In this document: one piece after another, positions 7,604 through 9,919 of the stretch
How positions within the stretch are numbered: the first letter of the stretch is position 1
How the letters are laid out: each line of letters begins with the position of its first letter
Origin: JBBDWZ01 sp050732575
GTDB taxonomy: Bacteria > Gemmatimonadota > Gemmatimonadetes > Longimicrobiales > RSA9
NCBI GenBank assembly: GCA_050732575.1
Contig: JBOHRF010000177.1
Location: 1 to 9,919, forward strand
Direction of reading: 5' to 3'
DNA length: 9,919 nt
The notes under the pieces: model-generated
The model's database searches: none
What the model was told of the DNA's origin: nothing
What the model saw: the letters and a program-made list of their open reading frames with translations, nothing else
Position numbers and translations under genes: made by a program

Positions 7604-9196
7604 ATGCGATCGCTAAATCGGACAACCGCCATCCTGCTGGCCGGTCTCACACTCGGGACCACTGCCTGCGAGGACTTTCTGGATGTAAACAACAACCCCA
7701 ACGCGCCCGATCACACTGCGGCGAACAACTATCTAGCGCCCATGATGCACTGGCTGGCCACCTCCGAGGCGTTCGATGGTCGCTTCCTGGGCCGGTACAC
7801 GCAGATGTGGATCATTCCGCCCGCGACCCAGGCGGGTACGCCGGACAACTGGGCGCGCATGGGCTACGATCCGACCTCGGACAACGCCGCACAGCTCTAC
7901 CGTGATGTTTATTGGAATTTCGGCATTAACCTCGCGAACATGATCGAGCAGGCCGAAGCGGGAGAGCGCTGGGATCTGGCCGGCGTCGGATACGTGCTGC
8001 GCGCGTGGGGCTGGTTGAAGCTGACTTCCATGCACGGTGAGATCATCGTCAAGGAAGCGTTCACACCCGACAAGTTCAGGTTTACCTTCGACACCCAGGA
8101 ATCCGTCTACCAGGAAATCATCCGCCTGCTGGACAAGGGAATCGAGCAACTGGGTCGCACCGATGGCAACGTCAGCCCGGCTTACGTGGCCGTTGGAGAT
8201 AAGATGTTCAACGGTGACGCGAGCCGCTGGGTGAAGTTCGCCTGGGGGCTCAAGGCCATGGCCCTGAACCATTTCAGCAACAAGACCTCGTACGATGCGA
8301 ATGCGGTGATCGCCGCCGCCGACAAATCGTTTGCCAGCAATGCGGATGAGGCGCTGTTCACCTACACGAGCGCGGATCCCACGGCCGCCAATGACCACAA
8401 CTTCCTGGCGGTGGAGCGCCAAAACATGGCCACGTACCGCCAGACGACGTTTGTGGTTGGTCTGATGGACGGTACGCAATACGCCGGCGCAGTCGATCCG
8501 CGCATGAGCCGGATGCTGGCGCAAGACTCGACCAACACGTTCCGAGGCATCAGCGTCAACCAGGGATACAGCACTGTGACGCGCGAGCGGCCGTGGAACT
8601 TCTGGGGCTTTTACGGTACCGCCAATCCACCTGCGGGAACACAGGGTCGGTATCTGTTCGATAAGCGAGTCAAATACCCGGTCATGACGTATGCGCAAGT
8701 TCAGTTCATCAAGGCTGAAGCGGCGCTGAAAGCGGGCAATCAGGGTGTCGCGCGCCAGGCCTACCTGAGCGGCATTGGTTCGCATATCGATTTCGTGAAC
8801 GCGCGCAATGCCGAAATCGGGAATCCGACTTTGACCCAGATCTCGGCGTCGGAGAGGGCGGCGTTCCTGGCCCAACCGTCGATCGCACCGGCGACGCTCA
8901 CGCTCTCGCACATCCTGGGGCAGAAATACATCGCGCAGTGGGCCTGGGCGCCCATTGAGGCCTGGATGGACATGCGTCGTTACCACTACACGGACATGGA
9001 TGCGGTGGCCAGCACTCAGGTGTTCCGCGGCTTTGCGTTCCCGACCAACTACTATCCGGATAACAACAATAGGCCCGCGCAGCGCGTGCGGCCGAGGTAC
9101 AACTCTGACTATGTGTGGAACCGTGATGAGTTGGCCAAGATCGGCGGCCTGGCCCTCGATTACCACACGAAGCCCATGTGGATTACGGAGCGCTGA
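7604..9196 (+). CDS. SusD/RagB-like surface nutrient-binding lipoprotein
   Basis: This is a 530-residue outer-membrane lipoprotein that caps the SusC barrel and binds the incoming ligand. It has an N-terminal hydrophobic signal and a lipobox-like GTTAC with the lipidated cysteine at C22; threonine at -3 is a little unusual. The mature start EDFLDVNNNPNAPD is the hallmark of the SusD-like 2 group, which is often linked to peptide or glycan uptake. Helical TPR-like stretches follow (for example VGYVLRAWGWLKLTSMHG and VQFIKAEAALKAGNQGVARQAY). The C-terminal EAWMDMRRYHY and the closing FPTNYYPDNNNRPAQRVR are also typical. The ATG at 7604 is 1 nt after the SusC stop, with no strong ribosome site, so translation is probably coupled to SusC. 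An in-frame start at 7568 lies inside susC and would ruin the signal peptide. Confidence 0.95.
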   Translation: MRSLNRTTAILLAGLTLGTTACEDFLDVNNNPNAPDHTAANNYLAPMMHWLATSEAFDGRFLGRYTQMWIIPPATQAGTPDNWARMGYDPTSDNAAQLYRDVYWNFGINLANMIEQAEAGERWDLAGVGYVLRAWGWLKLTSMHGEIIVKEAFTPDKFRFTFDTQESVYQEIIRLLDKGIEQLGRTDGNVSPAYVAVGDKMFNGDASRWVKFAWGLKAMALNHFSNKTSYDANAVIAAADKSFASNADEALFTYTSADPTAANDHNFLAVERQNMATYRQTTFVVGLMDGTQYAGAVDPRMSRMLAQDSTNTFRGISVNQGYSTVTRERPWNFWGFYGTANPPAGTQGRYLFDKRVKYPVMTYAQVQFIKAEAALKAGNQGVARQAYLSGIGSHIDFVNARNAEIGNPTLTQISASERAAFLAQPSIAPATLTLSHILGQKYIAQWAWAPIEAWMDMRRYHYTDMDAVASTQVFRGFAFPTNYYPDNNNRPAQRVRPRYNSDYVWNRDELAKIGGLALDYHTKPMWITER

Positions 9197-9919
9197 TGAA
9201 TATGAGAATCTCACGATCCATTCCGATGCTTCTCGTGGCCGTGGCCACGCTGTCGGCCTGCGAGAAGAACGCAGTGGGTGTGCTCGACGACCCCGCGGCG
9301 GGCAACGGAGCCAACGTCAAGTTCTTCAACTTCTCGGTCGGCTCACCGCAGGTGAACTTCTATGTCAACGACAAGAAGGTCACGGCAATCAGCGCAACGG
9401 GCTGCTATCTGCTGGATGACACCAATCGGCAGCAGTGTTTGAGCGGGGGCCTGGAGTCAGCCAGTGGCGTTGCTTATGGCAGTGCCGGGAATGGCGCGAG
9501 CGCCTGGTATTCCGACGTTGCGGCGGGACAGGTTACGGTCACCGGCAAGATCGCCGCGACCACGGACAAGAACCTGGCGATTGCCAACCTCCAGACGAAC
9601 GTGGAAGCGAGAAAGTTCTATTCGTACTACCTGAGCGGCATCTACAACACCACGGCAAAAACAAGCGACGCATTCATTGTTGAAGACGTGATGCCGCCCG
9701 AGGACTTTGCCGTTGCCTACGTTCGGTTCGTCAATGCCTCGTCCACGACGCAGCCGATGACGCTGTACGTGACGAACCGCACCACGTCGGCGGAATCGGC
9801 GGTCGGGGCTGCGGTCGCCTACAAGGCCGGCGGCGCATTCGTAGCCGTGCCTGCGGGCAGCTATGATCTCAACACGCGCGCCGCGGGTTCGGCGTCCAAC
9901 GTGTTCTCTCGTACGCAGA
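9196..9919 (+). CDS. DUF4397-type lipoprotein (3' end outside window)
   Basis: The ATG at 9196 overlaps the SusD stop (TGATG) and has GGAG (9187-9190) 5 nt ahead. The frame stays open to the right edge, giving 241 visible residues. It starts with a signal and a classical lipobox LSAC, lipidated at C22. Two related beta-sandwich regions are visible. The first, from about residue 39 (ANVKFFNFSVGSPQVNFYVNDKKV), holds a loop with cysteines C70 and C81 that may form a disulphide. The second, from about 174 (AYVRFVNASSTTQPMTLYV), continues to VAYKAGGAFVAVPAGSYDL, which matches the usual DUF4397 pattern of VRFVNAS, then a Y/F-x-x-V-PAGSY strand. DUF4397 proteins are secreted or surface anchored, with no proven activity. 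Placement in the SusCD operon suggests an accessory surface role in binding or stabilising the uptake complex; this is inference. Confidence 0.88.
   Translation, partial: MNMRISRSIPMLLVAVATLSACEKNAVGVLDDPAAGNGANVKFFNFSVGSPQVNFYVNDKKVTAISATGCYLLDDTNRQQCLSGGLESASGVAYGSAGNGASAWYSDVAAGQVTVTGKIAATTDKNLAIANLQTNVEARKFYSYYLSGIYNTTAKTSDAFIVEDVMPPEDFAVAYVRFVNASSTTQPMTLYVTNRTTSAESAVGAAVAYKAGGAFVAVPAGSYDLNTRAAGSASNVFSRTQ

Noticed and set aside
7733..9214. 493-codon open frame on the - strand opposite SusD
   Set aside because: It mirrors a clear SusD gene, is rich in R, V, H and G as expected from an antisense frame of GC-rich coding DNA, and has no recognisable domain or signal.
1..9919. CRISPR array, insertion sequence or attachment-site duplication next to the tRNA
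   Set aside because: No regularly spaced repeats, transposase or integrase were seen. No second copy of the tRNA 3' end was noticed in the window.

Overview
The window reads as about 10 kb of a GC-rich bacterial chromosome. It has a SusC/SusD-type outer-membrane uptake pair and uses ATG/TTG starts with patchy Shine-Dalgarno sequences. SusC/SusD pairs are typical of Bacteroidota. The high GC, the codon use and the general look of the proteins would also fit Gemmatimonadota or a similar lineage. This assignment is inference, because no marker gene is present.

Left part (1-1766): the C-terminal part of an SNF2-type helicase runs in from the left edge on the + strand. It stops 6 bp short of a convergent small gene on the - strand, which encodes a 155-residue HExxH (HELTH) zinc-metallopeptidase-like protein. 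Middle (1767-2226): a mostly gene-poor stretch holds a tRNA-Asn(GTT) with its own plausible promoter, followed by a very strong hairpin terminator.

Next (2227-4199, - strand): a secreted right-handed beta-helix protein with six C-terminal FG-GAP/VCBS calcium-loop repeats. As written it cannot be made as one protein. One frame shift lies in the beta-helix part, one in-frame TAA lies near the domain junction, and a second frame shift lies in a GGGG run inside an FG-GAP loop. It is best annotated as a pseudogene, or as a gene carrying sequencing errors, of about 656 residues.

Right part (4558-9919, + strand): a tightly packed three-gene operon. It encodes a SusC/RagA TonB-dependent transporter (1014 aa), a SusD-like surface lipoprotein (530 aa, 1 nt after SusC) and a DUF4397-type lipoprotein (start codon overlapping the SusD stop, running off the right edge). 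Expected roles: SusD binds an oligomeric nutrient at the cell surface, SusC carries it across the outer membrane using TonB energy, and the third lipoprotein is a likely surface accessory. No glycosidase, peptidase or regulator of the system is visible in the window, so the substrate is unknown. I did not find a convincing wholly new system. The most unusual items are the multiply broken beta-helix/FG-GAP gene, the orphan HELTH metallopeptidase beside the helicase, and the coupled DUF4397 lipoprotein.
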